Source: Gymnopus androsaceus JB14
Taxonomy: Eukaryota; Basidiomycota; Agaricomycetes; Agaricales; Omphalotaceae
Length of the DNA: 64,000 bases
Direction: 5' to 3'
NCBI GenBank assembly: GCA_009733575.1
Contig: ML769564.1
Location: forward strand, 62,001 to 126,000
A model generated the notes under the pieces. That model did no database searches, was not told the origin of the DNA, and saw only the letters and a list, made by a program, of their open reading frames with translations. This document shows, piece by piece, positions 10,300 through 21,585 of the stretch. A program made the position numbers and the translations under genes. Numbering within the stretch: the stretch's first letter is position 1; each line of letters starts with the position of its first letter.

Positions 10300-13200
10300 G
10301 TTGACTTTACATGTAGAAATAGACTGAACATGATTCTAAAGTGAAAATAAATGATTTAAATCAAAATATCTGTTATGGAATATTCATCATATGAAATATG
10401 GTTTGGATGGGAACCAATGGATTCCATATGAAATAATTGACTGTAGTGAGCTAGAGGAGGAGGACAATGATGATGAACTTGACAGAGAGCTGGATGTGGC
10501 TCTGTCTATAGCCGTAGACCAATCATTGTAAATATTACCCTACTCAGTTGCTGCAATAGATGCCTATGTCTCTAGTTAGTAACCTCTTTAAGTGCTGATG
10601 TGAAAAGCACCCAGTAGGTGCTCCAATGTTTCCAAAGTCTGATATCCAGTCTGATTAGTCAAAACTTTAGTAGGTTTTATTCATACCTGAAGAATTACCC
10701 TTATTCACTTTTGTACAAGCCATAGAGTACCCTCCCTCAGCTTTTATACAAGTCTATAGTGGGGACTTACAGGTGGAAAAAGACCATATTTTTCCTATGA
10801 AAAATGCATTGAGAAAGAATCAGAATTTCCTTTGGGAATGTTCTATAATTTCATGTGTAATGAGTCATGTATTTTAAATAATTGGTAGTGACCTATGCCC
10901 ACCAGGAAAAGTGTGGGAATCAGATTAGCACTAGTGCTTTTTTTTGAAAGAAGTGGATGGAGCATCTGCAGCTTCCACCACATTGTCTAGCACATAGATA
11001 TCATGGAACAAAATGATTATAGTAGCAATATAAGGGTTTTGTTGAAAATAGATTTTTTTAAAGTTGTGAGGATCCACTTGGAACAGTACTTACAGGGTAC
11101 AGAAACAGGCATTAACAGCTATACATATTGATTATTTTTTCAACAAAACCTTCAAAATGCATTTCTAAACACTTCACTCTCTCAAAATTTGTCCAGATGT
11201 GAAGTCTTTGAAACTGTAGGTGGTCCATCAAAAATTGCCATGGAAAACAGTGCCAACTTTTAAGTGCCTATTGAAACATGGTCATGACTTACCTATAATT
11301 TTGTATCCTTCTACACTCTTTCAGACTCTTTGAGTCCTTCCTCTCATTTTTTGAACTTAATCATATACACATTTCTTGCTCTAGCATTCAATGCTATGAC
11401 AGCCCCAAAATCTGCTCAGCCAGCTGGGTATAATCCCTTGAAGTCCTGTTCAAAGGGCCAGAAAGCATTGCTAGCCCAAATGCATGCCACATGGACTTGG
11501 AAATGCACCAATGATATGCTGATTTTTTGGCTAAGGCTAGAACTGTGCAGAACTGATAATCCTAAGTTCTGTTTGTAACAAAATATGGTCAATAAGAGAG
11601 CTATAGTGAGCCCAAGCTGATAATTAAAATCCATCAAGGACCTATTGTACCCAATAGGTTGCAGAAAAATGGTACTTGTAATGGTACCATACTTAACTTT
11701 GTGAATGCAACTCAATCAAATTCCTATGCACAGTATGGTGTAGCAAGGCAAGCTTTTTGGATAACAAGTTGCTGATCAAGACAGGTGAACAAGCCTACAT
11801 ACAAGCTATACTAGGCTAGTTCATCGAAGGATATACTCAAGGGGATTGAAGTCTTAACATGGCCCAAGCCATTGCTTCCACAATCAGCTCACTGAGGAGT
11901 CTTCACAACACTCAATTTATTAACAAAGCAAGTTAGACCAAGATAGGTAAGCACCTTAACTGGCACCCCAAAGTTGACACTCATTGGTACAAAAGTGCCT
12001 AGGCAAATTGTTGCAGCAAACCAATGTGGCCACATGACCAAACTTGCTGTAGCTACCAAGTAGCTACTTCAGGAGCATGAAACAACTAGGAGGAAACTCT
12101 TTCCAAGCCTCAGTGTTTCCTGAGATCCATGTGCTACCAAGCATCTAGACTCAAGAACTGTGCAGAACTAGGATAACAGCCAAGCTCCCATTGGTGAGGA
12201 AAAACATAGAATACTTCCAAGGGCTGTTCTGCTGAAAGAACTGGCAAGCTTTGTAAAAAGGCAAATGACTTGAGTTAATTCAGACTAAAATCCCTGAAGT
12301 CAACCTAATCAAGGAAGACAAGTTGAATGAGGCAGGAATGGACAAGGCAAAACCATAGTATACATGCATATATGGATATTATTTTATCTTTCTCTATTTA
12401 CTTATTCTGTTTCACTTTAGCTTGCTCAGCTTCTCTCATTTTCCTATTTATTATATCTTGCTCAGTATATATAAGTAGCTACTCTATCTTGGAATAACAA
12501 GTTAAACTTGATACCTAAATTTCAGTTCTATCTTAGGAACTGTATAGTATTTGACATCTGCAGGTAGATTAGATTGGTCTATACAACCTTTGAAATGGGT
12601 GGCATTTTTGTAACCTCAATAACACTGAGGTAATTTGATCTGCTTCCTGGCTAATAAGTTGAGCATTCCTGGTTTACATCTCAGAGGGAAGTCACATCAG
12701 TCTTAGGACCACAGGTGGAGCCTAATATGCACATCTAACTGAGCCTATTGTTGATTAGGAAAGGTCTTGGACCCAAGTGTTGGCTTGGTGTAATTTTAGT
12801 GAGGGAGCTCCTCGGAGTGTTAGTTAGCTTACCAACTTGCTATACCTCTTGCTTGCTCTTCACTGGGTGTGTTAAAAATGCCTACTCAAGTGACTTGCAG
12901 GGCAGTCACATAATCTTGTTAGGTAATTCACAGGACTCCCTGAGAGTTGGAGTATCATTGCGCAGCAATTTAAAGGCTCCTGATTCATGCTAAGTCTTTT
13001 GTTGAGCTGGCATACTTGACCCATGCTTGGGTATTCCTTGGATATGCAAAGTCATTTATTGAGTGAGCATACTTGACCCATGCCTTGGTGTTCATATTTT
13101 GCCCTCAATTAGTTCAGCATGTTGGCATACATTAGTTGACTTTTCACAGCCTTGCTCCAATAAAAACCTTGTTCATTTGTACTGTCTGTGCCTCTGTTGA

Positions 13201-14345
13201 GTGCTTTCTTTATGAATCAAATAGTAGTAGAGGGAGCTTTTGACAACCTCCTTCCTCACATTAATTAAACCTTTTGTATTAAATCTGATCAGGGTGATTG
13301 TTGTTTGATTGGTTTTTATACCTAGCACAAATCTAACTCACCACCAAATCTCACAAAATCAATGAAAACAATGAAGATGATCATAATGAAGATGATAATA
13401 ATAACAAACACATTCCTTTTGAAAGTAGTGCAATGCAGATCAAGTTGCTAGAGGAAAGAGCAGAGCTGTACAAGAAATTCTATCAGAATGAAGTGAAGGA
13501 TAGCCAGGTAGAGGGCAGAGAAGGTACCCAAATTGAGGACAAGGATATGGATGATTACAATGAACACACTTAAATTCACTCTTTTACTGCTTTTTTATTT
13601 GCATTTATTTTTATTCATAGATACTGTATTTCTAACATTGGTGTACTGTAGCATATATTCTAGTACATACTAGCAGAGGACAATGCAAAATAGCAATTTG
13701 CCACCTTATTTTAAGTGCCATTGGTTAGTCAGTGCCAAAATTGCTACCAGTGTTGGTTGCTACCAGTGTTTTGCTCAAAAAACACAAAAGTTTTCACAAC
13801 CCAAACTCTTTTCAATGGCCTTCAGCACTCTTCGCTGATTTTTAGTGCCCATTGTTTTGAATTGAATTAGGGTTGTGAAATTATTTGTGTTTTTTGGAAG
13901 TAAGCCAGCAAGGATAAGGCTGGAGGAGTCATGAGTGAGCCCATCAAGTACTGGAACCTCTTGAGTAATGAGCCTGGAGATAATGAGCCAGTGCAGTACA
14001 TATAAAAGAAAAAGTGAATGAAAAATGTCTACTATGTCTAGCTGCAAGACTTCTGGGTCTTGCAAAGGTTTCAGTTTGGCACTGATGCACTAGCTTAAAT
14101 GATGCTATGGGTGGATAAGGACCATGATTTTATGCCTTAATTGACGTTATATCAGGATAAGGATTTCCATCAAACTTCACCCAAAATGATGCTATTTTGG
14201 GTGAGGTTCCATCCCCAAACACCTTGATCAGACAAAAAGCACCTGAAACGCAACATCACGCAAGGGCCATGTTTTTATCTAGTTACACATTGTTACTGCT
14301 TTTAGCTTCCATTCCTTTGTCAACTCCCAACTTCTTCCATCAACG
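10300..14345. other. Transposon graveyard without recognisable gene
   Basis: CpG-poor sequence with only short open frames. It contains dispersed-repeat copies at 10793-10875 and 11592-11622. A promoter-like tract (tatataagtagctactctatcttgg, about 12468) with a pyrimidine-rich leader resembles LTR U3/R sequence but no partner LTR was seen. Near 13000-13160 a motif (catacttgacccatgc) occurs twice about 50 bp apart. An acidic frame at about 13430-13573 ends in a stop but has no recognisable domain. Confidence 0.4.
10793..10875 (+). repeat. Dispersed repeat fragment, copy B
   Basis: Counterpart of 3313-3393, same orientation, with an extra atgcattgag insertion. Confidence 0.6.
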
Positions 14346-15065
14346 TTGGTTTTTGACTGTTCAGTAGCCATGATTTCAAATGATATCTACACATCCTGTC
14401 TATCTTCCGTGCCTTCTTGGGCTTTACCTGATAACAAATTTCTGCACTTGACACATCTCATGTCTCTCAAAACTGCTGATCTGAAAACTGTTGAATCTCA
14501 AAGACTAATGAAAGCTGAATTAGTACAATCTATACTCAACAAATATTGTTCAATGGTGAACTCTATTGCAGAGCATTCTGTAGACAGCTCTCATACTTAC
14601 ACTACTGTTTGCCAACATTTTTTTATTGTGCTTGGCCCATTAGTTTATTGTGAAGTTATTAAATCCTTCCCTTTGCAAGTGTCCCTTGACAGTGACATTC
14701 ATCCTTATGCTGATGCTAACATGCTTCCCACTTTAAAGCAAATCATTTACAGTTGCCCTGCTTCTGACTTGGATCAATTATTATCCTCTCTGAATGCCAA
14801 ACAGAGCACCAATTGTACTCAAATATATTGCACAAATTCACCTGCAGGAAAAGGTCATATTGACTCTTGTGATCTCATCACTTTTCTGTGCAAGGGTTTT
14901 ACCAGTTTGCATGAACTGAGTTATCATAATCTTGTCGAATTTTACTTTAGTGATGATATTAGATCATGTCCCTTTTTATCATGTGACCACTTTGGTCTTT
15001 GCCATATTGGAAGGTTGCGCACTTCAGGCACCTACCAAACTGACCTACTTAGGGTAAAAAAATGA
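14346..15065 (+). CDS. Hypothetical 239-residue open frame
   Basis: This is the longest intact open frame in the first 18 kb. It starts with MVFDCSVAM and ends LLRVKK. It has no recognisable domain, signal peptide or membrane segment, and is rich in Ser, Leu and Cys. Its base composition is the same CpG-poor type as the surrounding repeats, so it may be the remaining body of a transposon protein and not a host gene. It is immediately followed by several tagctaccc/ggtagctaccc motifs (15100-15215). I do not recognise it. The start codon is simply the first in-frame ATG; MISNDIYTS, 8 codons later, is equally possible. Confidence 0.3.
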   Translation: MVFDCSVAMISNDIYTSCLSSVPSWALPDNKFLHLTHLMSLKTADLKTVESQRLMKAELVQSILNKYCSMVNSIAEHSVDSSHTYTTVCQHFFIVLGPLVYCEVIKSFPLQVSLDSDIHPYADANMLPTLKQIIYSCPASDLDQLLSSLNAKQSTNCTQIYCTNSPAGKGHIDSCDLITFLCKGFTSLHELSYHNLVEFYFSDDIRSCPFLSCDHFGLCHIGRLRTSGTYQTDLLRVKK

Positions 15066-15590
15066 TGTCCTTAAATATACCTAAGAGGCCCCTCTTTGGG
15101 GTAGACTACCCACCCCTTATTAGGTGTGTAGCTACCCATTCTGCTCAAATTTGACTTGGGGTAGCTACCCTCTATTTCACATCACACAGTGTCTGGGGTC
15201 TTGCCTGGGTAGCTACCCAGGGATTTTTTTTGTAGGTTTTTTTGTGCAGTTCATGGAGCATATTATCTGCCATTTGACTATGTCAGACACTGCTGTTCTG
15301 TCTGAATTAGAGTGAAACCTTACATTGCTACATTATTCTTGTCAATTCTGTGATTGTGGCATTTTCAAAGGACTCACCAATCAAACTCTCAAAGATGTGC
15401 TTCTACTGAAGGATCAAAGGTCCCTTGACCTTAGCAACAAAGACCCTTTGGTCTAAGTTTAAACAAATAAGAAGGTCCCTTAACCTAGTAAACACAATAT
15501 ACACAACAAATAACAAAACAAAGAGGCTTGTAGCTATGTGGGTGCCACAACATGTATTTCTACAAGATTTCCTCTCCATTTTATACTAAA
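15066..15590. other. Gene-free sequence with gtagctaccc repeats
   Basis: Repeated gtagctaccc/ggtagctac motifs lie at 15100-15215. No supported gene. The stretch ends with atactaaa (15583-15590), one of the two 8-bp repeats bounding the next element. Confidence 0.45.
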
Positions 15591-15982
15591 AACATCGTCC
15601 TTGCCCTGCTATCCTTCCTAACCTTCCTGCCTATCCGCAGTCATCTGTAGCTTATCCCTCGGGTCCCTTTCGCTCCGTTTCCGACACCCCGAAGGCTGTA
15701 GAAAGCCTCCGTTTATCCTATCTTTCCTATTTTGGCCTAAAGGCTTTCCCTGCCTCGGATCCCCTTTCCAATCCGTTCCCTGGCTAAACCTAAGTCATCC
15801 CGACTTGTTTCAAGGTCTGTCGGACTTGATTTCACATCCGTCGGGTTTCTATCTCCTCGGAACATCTTTATGTCCCCTGGTTTCGACGCTTTTCTGCCCA
15901 TCAATAAAATATGCTTTGACCTCCATGTTTAAATCTTAGGCTTTCTAGGCCGAATCGCGACGCCGTTTTTACTCCCGTTTCG
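15591..15982. mobile_element. CpG-rich insertion bounded by 8-bp direct repeats
   Basis: A 392-bp block rich in tccg/ccgt/cgg motifs sits in CpG-poor DNA. It is bounded by identical 8-bp repeats atactaaa (15583-15590 and 15983-15990). No inverted ends are evident, and there is no reading frame worth calling. It has the size of a SINE, an LTR fragment or a short non-autonomous element, and I cannot assign a class. The sharp compositional edges coincide with the direct repeats, which supports a discrete recent insertion. Confidence 0.5.
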
Positions 15983-16079
15983 ATACTAAACACTTGTAAT
16001 GATAAATATGTTGTAGATATTCATTGTCTCTTGTTGAAAAGCACCTTTTACCGGTACTTGAGATGAAGTCAATGCATAC

Positions 16080-16244
16080 ATCAGCAAAACCTGTGAGATG
16101 CCATAGCAAGGTCCCCCTCTGTACAGCAGCTGTACAGCAGCTGATGGGAAGTGATGGGAAGTGATATAGATCAGCTGCTGTACAGCTCTGCACAGAACTG
16201 GACAGAGGGGGACCTTGCTATGGCATCTCACAAGTTTTGCTGAT
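16080..16244. mobile_element. Palindromic mini-element, copy 1 (165 bp)
   Basis: The left arm starts atcagcaaaacctgtgagat (16080). The right arm (16202-16244) is its near-perfect reverse complement, about 40 of 43 bases. The centre contains further gtacagcagctgtacagc palindromes. The whole unit could fold into one hairpin. No clear target duplication was seen. It shares its ends with the units at 16788 and 17552. Confidence 0.65.
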
Positions 16245-16787
16245 CTATATGCAGTGTTTTCTGTGTATATGCACTTGTATGCACTAATCATCACTAATCA
16301 TATGCACGGCAGTTGCATCAGCTTGATCCATTGCATCAAATTTGATGTGCTCCGCTTCTTTAGTTTTACTGTTAGTTACGATTGTTTGCAATAGCCTTTC
16401 TTCAAACTAATTTGATAGTGAAATCTTCCTAATTAAAACTCTTCTTCTCAGTGACTATTGCAATCATGATTGCTACTGTCTTTGCACTCAAACCTACTGT
16501 TAAACGACTTGATGCTCTATTTACATGTCTGGAAGCTCGATCTATTGAAATGATGGATTGCTCTTTGTCTGTGATGACAAAACCTGCTCTTGGTCTTGTC
16601 AATTCATCCATCCTTGCATTCTGATTCAGGTTGGAGGGAGGAGATCTTTGGGGCTGGGTCCGATGATTTTTGATGGAAATTTATGATATTTTAGTATGTT
16701 GCCTTCCTACAAGAAATTCTTGATATCTGACTCTATTGCAGTTGCTCAAAACAGCTGTTCCAGATGGTAAGAGGTCTCTTACAACAC

Positions 16788-17064
16788 ATCAGCAAAACCT
16801 GGGTGAACTGGATAGCACTGGATACTGCTATCCAGCACTCATAGCACTCATAGCAAGGTCCCCATCTATCCAGAGCTATGGGCTGCTATGGATCACTATG
16901 GATTGCTATAAAGCATGACATCTGTCAACAGGCAATATAATTCAGGAAGCTCATAGTAACTCATAGCTACGTATAGCAATTCATAGCAGTTCATAGTTCT
17001 ATGGCTGCTATGGCTTGCTATGGCTTGCTATAACAGCTATGGCAATTATCCAGGTTTTGCTGAT
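16788..17064. mobile_element. Palindromic mini-element, copy 2 (277 bp)
   Basis: It starts atcagcaaaacctgg and ends ccaggttttgctgat, an exact 15-bp inverted terminus. The interior is made of short reiterations of catagca/tgctatg, and also contains catagcaaggtcccc, which is shared with copy 1. Confidence 0.6.
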
Positions 17065-17551
17065 GCAGAGTCCAATCTCCTATCCCTTTGTATTGTAGAG
17101 TTTGCAAGTTTGTGAAATTATGCAACTATCTCTAACTGTTCCAAAATTGTGATCTCATTCAGAATCAGCATGGTTTTCATTGCAGCTTTAAAAGATGTTG
17201 CCTTTTTCATTGTCAACAGAGACAGGAAGTTATTCAGGGACAGCGCATTGGAAGTAGCTATCATGGCTCTCAGCTTCTCTGTTGATTTGATGAATGTGGT
17301 CGGATTCATTGCATTCATGAACATTGACAAGGGGTGTATTTTGTCAATGGCTGCAGATACTGATTACCACCTGACTCCTGGCTGTCAAGAGTCTTTTCTT
17401 ACAACAACTCCTCTCCATCATGCTTATTGAGCTCGCCACATGCAGTGGCCAAGACTTTGCGCAAAGCCAGGTATGCTTTTTCCCGGGATTGCAATCCAAA
17501 TTCTTCTCATTCATGTCAATAGAGAATTGGCTGGGATTTAAGGGGTATAGC

Positions 17552-17706
17552 ATCAGCAAAACCTGGGTGAAGGTCATAGCAGCTATAGCAATCTATAGCA
17601 AGCCATAGCAGCCATATTGCTATGAAATGCTATGAGCTGCTATGAGTTGCTATGAGCTGCTATGAGTTGCTATGAGTTGCTATGAGTTGCTATGAGCTGC
17701 TATGAG
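17552..17706 (+). mobile_element. Palindromic mini-element, copy 3 (right end lost) with tandem repeats
   Basis: The left end atcagcaaaacctgggtgaa matches copy 2. The right part has become an array of the 9-10 bp motif tgctatgag(c/t) repeated about eight times (17618-17706), with no matching right terminus. Confidence 0.5.
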
Positions 17707-18832
17707 ATCACCAAGTACTCAAGCCAGCTGTCAACATTTTGACAGCTGTCACTCTCTTGCATCAATAGTGTATAGCATCAATGAGTCGTCGCAACTTCCC
17801 CAAGCTCCCTTCCTTCCCTCCCAAATATCTTTTTTTTCTAAGTTGTTTCTGAGTTGCTTTGGCTTGGCATTCTCGGTGAGTTCATTCAAGCCATTCAATA
17901 TCTAATTAAGCATTGCATACTATACTGTAGCTTTATCTATGCTATATACTATTTACTGTAGCTCTGTTTGGGTAAACTATCCTACTATGTACTACTAATC
18001 TGACAATATGTATGACTTATTATAATTATTTGGTCTCGCAAGTGAGAGAAACAATTCCGAGGAATCTTGTGGGCTTTCTGGAAAGTATCAATAGAGACTT
18101 TCAACCTTGAAATCTGAGAGGAATTGTATGCTTGAATTTTATGAACAGGTAAAATATCTTTGAACCGTCTCTAATAGATAAGGAAGGCCAATGGGATCCA
18201 ACCGCCGACCACGGCAACCACCTCGGGAGATACACCTGCTAGCAGAAGCTCAACGGCTGCCCTGAACCAGTGGAAATCCTTATGAAATCACAGAAGGCAA
18301 AGAAAGCGGACTTGACCATATGATGTGGTTGGCCAAGGTTGTCAACGTATCCGAACAAAAAGGAATTGTTGGGAATCCTCTGCATGGCATTGGAGGGACA
18401 GAATAATTTTAGCACTGTTGTCTGAGCTGTGGCAGTGATTGTAGCTGTTAGAACAACACTAGTTTCGGGTGTAAGTACTATAGTTAGTACTTAGAGTATT
18501 GATTAGTCTATTTAGTTAATAGACGTCATCGAGGGTGTACCGCCGTGTGCAGACCTCGAATGGTAACGTTGATAAGCTTCTTAGGGCTTAGAAACGAGGT
18601 ACGAACAAGTCATGGAAACAGTAACTTGTATGTATTAATTAAAGTACATTCGTAGATACGATAAATATCTTTTATCGTTGCTGGCTCAACGCTTTTTAAT
18701 TTGTTCAATATGGTCTACATACAGGACAATCTGAACTATCGTCTCCATAACGTTGTAAAGTCGACTCGAGAAAAAAGTCCTACTGGCTTCATGTTCAATG
18801 TCCGATTTTTTTTTTTTTGGCAAGAGCACCAC
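17707..18832. other. Boundary region, no supported gene
   Basis: CpG content rises here towards that of the genic part of the window. No coding sequence is supported. A poly-T tract (18808-18818) lies just beyond the 3' end of the next, minus-strand gene. Confidence 0.4.
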
Positions 18833-20157
18833 TCATATCTCGGCCATCCCAGCGTACCTCGAATCACTCACAGAATGATAATGAGAGTTACGCACAGGTT
18901 GTGAGCTACCTGTACTTTGCGCCGGGAGCGTATTCTGTGACGATGGAAAGGTGGATGGATCTGAAGGATTCTGTGTGTGTATACATTCGTGAGGTCATAT
19001 AGAAGAATTACCATGATCGAACACTCACATAAAATCTCGGAGGCGGGCTAGAGGGCCGATTGATCAAAAATGGCCTCGGGATAACATTATCGTCCAAAAG
19101 TCCTGGTGAAGATGGTCTATGGATTTCTCTCCTCCTACGGCGAGAACGGATGAGGAGAAATGCTAGAATGGCTACGGCGCCCACGAACACGAGTCCTCCG
19201 ACTACCCCGCCCGCTATGGCACCAGCATTGCTTTTGCTTTTGCCGTTGTTACTGGAAGAAGAAGAAGAAGAAGTGGCTGCTGCGGATGTACTAGATCCCG
19301 CAGTGGGTGATGAGAGTGAGCTAGTGGGACTTGCAGGAGCTGGAGATTCGGGAAGATCTAAGTAGATTTATGTGAATGTCAATCACTAATTATTAAATGG
19401 GAAGACTTACCTCCTGCACGCTGGGCTTCAGTAGCATTGAAGGAGGTGGCATCCTGATAGATGGTCAGTATGCATGTGTACACAAACGCACTCCCAACGT
19501 ACGGAGAGACTCTGAAATGCCCAGTTGGGAACTGCAGTGCCCGATGGAATGGGGTTTGGATATCTGCGAAGTTTCGCCTCAGTAACGTGGGCACAGTAGA
19601 CAGTACAAGACATACACGAGATAGACCGTTGAGCAATTCGTTTTCCATTCCCCCCATCTATGGTAAAGGGATATCAGTGCCTTGCCGGTTTACCGATTCT
19701 AGGATTCACTCACGTTAACCAATCTGCGCCCTGACAGCCTGCGCAAGCACTCAAAGCATTATAATACACACTCGAGCAAGTGCAGTTGTTTTGCAGCGAT
19801 AAGGAGAGGTCGTACTCGTCCGCTTCAGTAGTACTGCCGAGAGACGGGATTTGGAAACCTTTGAAGAAAATAAATATAGTCATAAAAGGAAAGATAAAGC
19901 ATAATCACTTCCGCCGCTGCATACAGATCCCAGATATCCTGCGACCTGGCAAGGACTCTGACCCACCGAGTTGAATGACTGACAGATCTTTAGAAGCAAG
20001 GATCGGGGATATAACCATGAATGCTCACCCACTGATAGTTGAACTGCGAGCTACAAGCTGGGACATTGAGACTCGGAGCTGCACAATAGACGGGCGACCA
20101 TAACGATAAGCTCCAAATAGCTGCTAAAAGACCAAGACTGAGGGGAGCTGAGGGCAT
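18833..20157 (-). CDS. Secreted/single-pass membrane protein with Cys-rich ectodomain
   Basis: Read on the minus strand from ATG at 20157. It begins with a signal peptide (MPSAPLSLGLLAAIWSLSLW, cleavage near VYCAAP), followed by a Cys-containing ectodomain spread over several small exons (PACSSQFNYQW, YNALSACAGCQGADW, WGEWKTNCS, then PIPSGTAVPNWAF). A Ser-rich stalk follows, then one membrane helix (AGAIAGGVVGGLVFVGAVAI and on to FLLI), an RSRRRRR stop-transfer and a Ser/Pro-rich tail ending RYAGMAEI and TGA at 18833-18835. This architecture is a common uncharacterised agaricomycete family; its function is unknown and a wall or surface-sensor role is only a guess. Introns are GT-AG and about 50-70 bp. 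Exact splice sites in the middle exons are inferred by frame. Confidence 0.7.
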
Positions 20158-20627
20158 GGCTGGGTTGATTCCGGGCTGAATGAACTGCTGGAATTAGGGA
20201 ACAGCTGAGAGTCAAGGACGAGGGTGTTGATAGCAGCTAAGAGAGAGCTGGAGATCTCGGATTGGCCTATATACAAGATTGCATTCAAGATCTGCCGTTC
20301 AGGAATAGCCCAGAATAGCCCGCCGAGCAAGCTGTCTGTAAAGGCCCATGGGGGAAAAGTCGGCGATTTCATTCTAATATGCGGTACAGCACGTGTTGTG
20401 TTCAGATATTTAGCCTAATTTGGCTTTGACACTGAGCTATGTATGTGACTGTCTAGAAAGGATGTTGACACGATGAATGTGAACAACAAGCGCTGTGCTG
20501 AACTTCTGAAACTTGTGAGATTGCTATTGATCCTTTCATGACGCGAAGTTTGGCTATACCTTGGGCATCTCAACTGGACAGCTTTTGACCGTTTGAACGA
20601 TGGGCGCTGGAATTGTAGGGTTGCGCC
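20158..20627. promoter_or_regulatory. Divergent intergenic region
   Basis: About 470 bp separate the divergently transcribed membrane-protein gene (minus) and PGA1-like gene (plus), so it must hold both promoters. No convincing TATA box was seen. The PGA1-like start could lie further upstream inside this region. Confidence 0.35.
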
Positions 20628-21585
20628 GTGCGGGCTGAATGGGCGCGTCGGTCAAAGCGAGGCAAGATCGGCGCCAAATTTGCCGACGGCAATTATCTCG
20701 ATGCTGTCCTTCCACAAACTACTCTTCTCCTTGTTTGTTTTATTTCGCTTGCTCTCGCCGACACGAGAAATAGTGAATTTCGATGCTTCAGAGCAAATAG
20801 ATGTTCAAGTATCTGGGCTGATGAATGGTACGTCGGCCAATCAATATCTTACCAAAAAAATCCAATTGATTGCATTTTTCCAGGCATATCCTAAACCCCA
20901 AAGCCAACGAAAAACGCTTTGATGTTATACCAGCTCCTCTGGGCACACCTGTAATCGGCGTATGTTCTTCGACCGCAGGACTTCTCTCAAAAGTACCCAA
21001 TTGCCCGCATGAAATTTGGATAAAACTCGATTTGGATGAGGGAGATTGGAAGACGTATGAAAAGTTTTCTTTAAGAGTGTCATGGCCTGGTTCGGTGAGT
21101 GGTCTTCCATATGCACGAGCAATTGATTCTTATATGTCTACTAGTCCCCTGCGAAATTCCATATAAACATTCTCAACTCGGAGGCAACTGCTTCACGATT
21201 CGCCGGCAAAGCAATAACACCACAAAGACGAACACGCGTCAAGTTTGCTCGAATTCGGGTTGTTGATATAGGCGTCGTTTCACCCATGTCTGGTCTTACT
21301 CAAACTCTTTCAATACCGTTCATCGTTACGCTGGATCCATTGTACTTTGGCGTGATACCAGCGTCACTGATACCTTTCCTATGGGTACTATTGCCAGTAC
21401 TGTTGGTTTCAGTGTTAATAGTCCCATTCTGTGAATGCATTTTTGCAAAAGGTGGCTGCTGCAGCGAGGAGAGAGATTGCCGGGAAGAAGGAATAGTTTT
21501 AATTCCGATCCTTGTACAGTACATGATAATAAATACGGCTTTTCTAGGAGAAACCTGTCTGCATATGTGGTGTGAATATCGGTAA
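20628..21585 (+). CDS. ER membrane protein resembling PGA1 (GPI-mannosyltransferase subunit)
   Basis: Three exons are inferred: 20628-20827, 20884-21095 and 21145-21585, with GT-AG introns that keep the frame. The N-terminus has a hydrophobic leader (TTLLLVCFISLALADTRN). The lumenal part contains RFDVIPAPLGTPV, CPHEIWIKLDLD and FSLRVSWPGS, and after the splice SPAKFHINIL. A membrane helix (LIPFLWVLLPVLLVSVLIV) follows near the C-terminus. This order (N-terminal signal, PAPLGTP, CPHE.W..L, LR.SWP, C-terminal helix) fits my recollection of basidiomycete PGA1-like proteins, partner of the second GPI mannosyltransferase in the ER. The match is from memory and not secure. The 23-residue extension before the leader suggests the true start may differ. 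Its 3' end overlaps the GH47 gene on the opposite strand. Confidence 0.5.

Noticed and set aside
17617..17706. tgctatgag tandem array as a possible coding repeat protein
   Set aside because: It forms the degenerate tail of a palindromic mini-element and has no supported reading frame.
19060..19365. Plus-strand frame with an Ala/Leu/Glu-rich run (LLLLLPLLLEEEEEE)
   Set aside because: It is the antisense shadow of the Ser-rich stalk and membrane helix of the minus-strand membrane protein.
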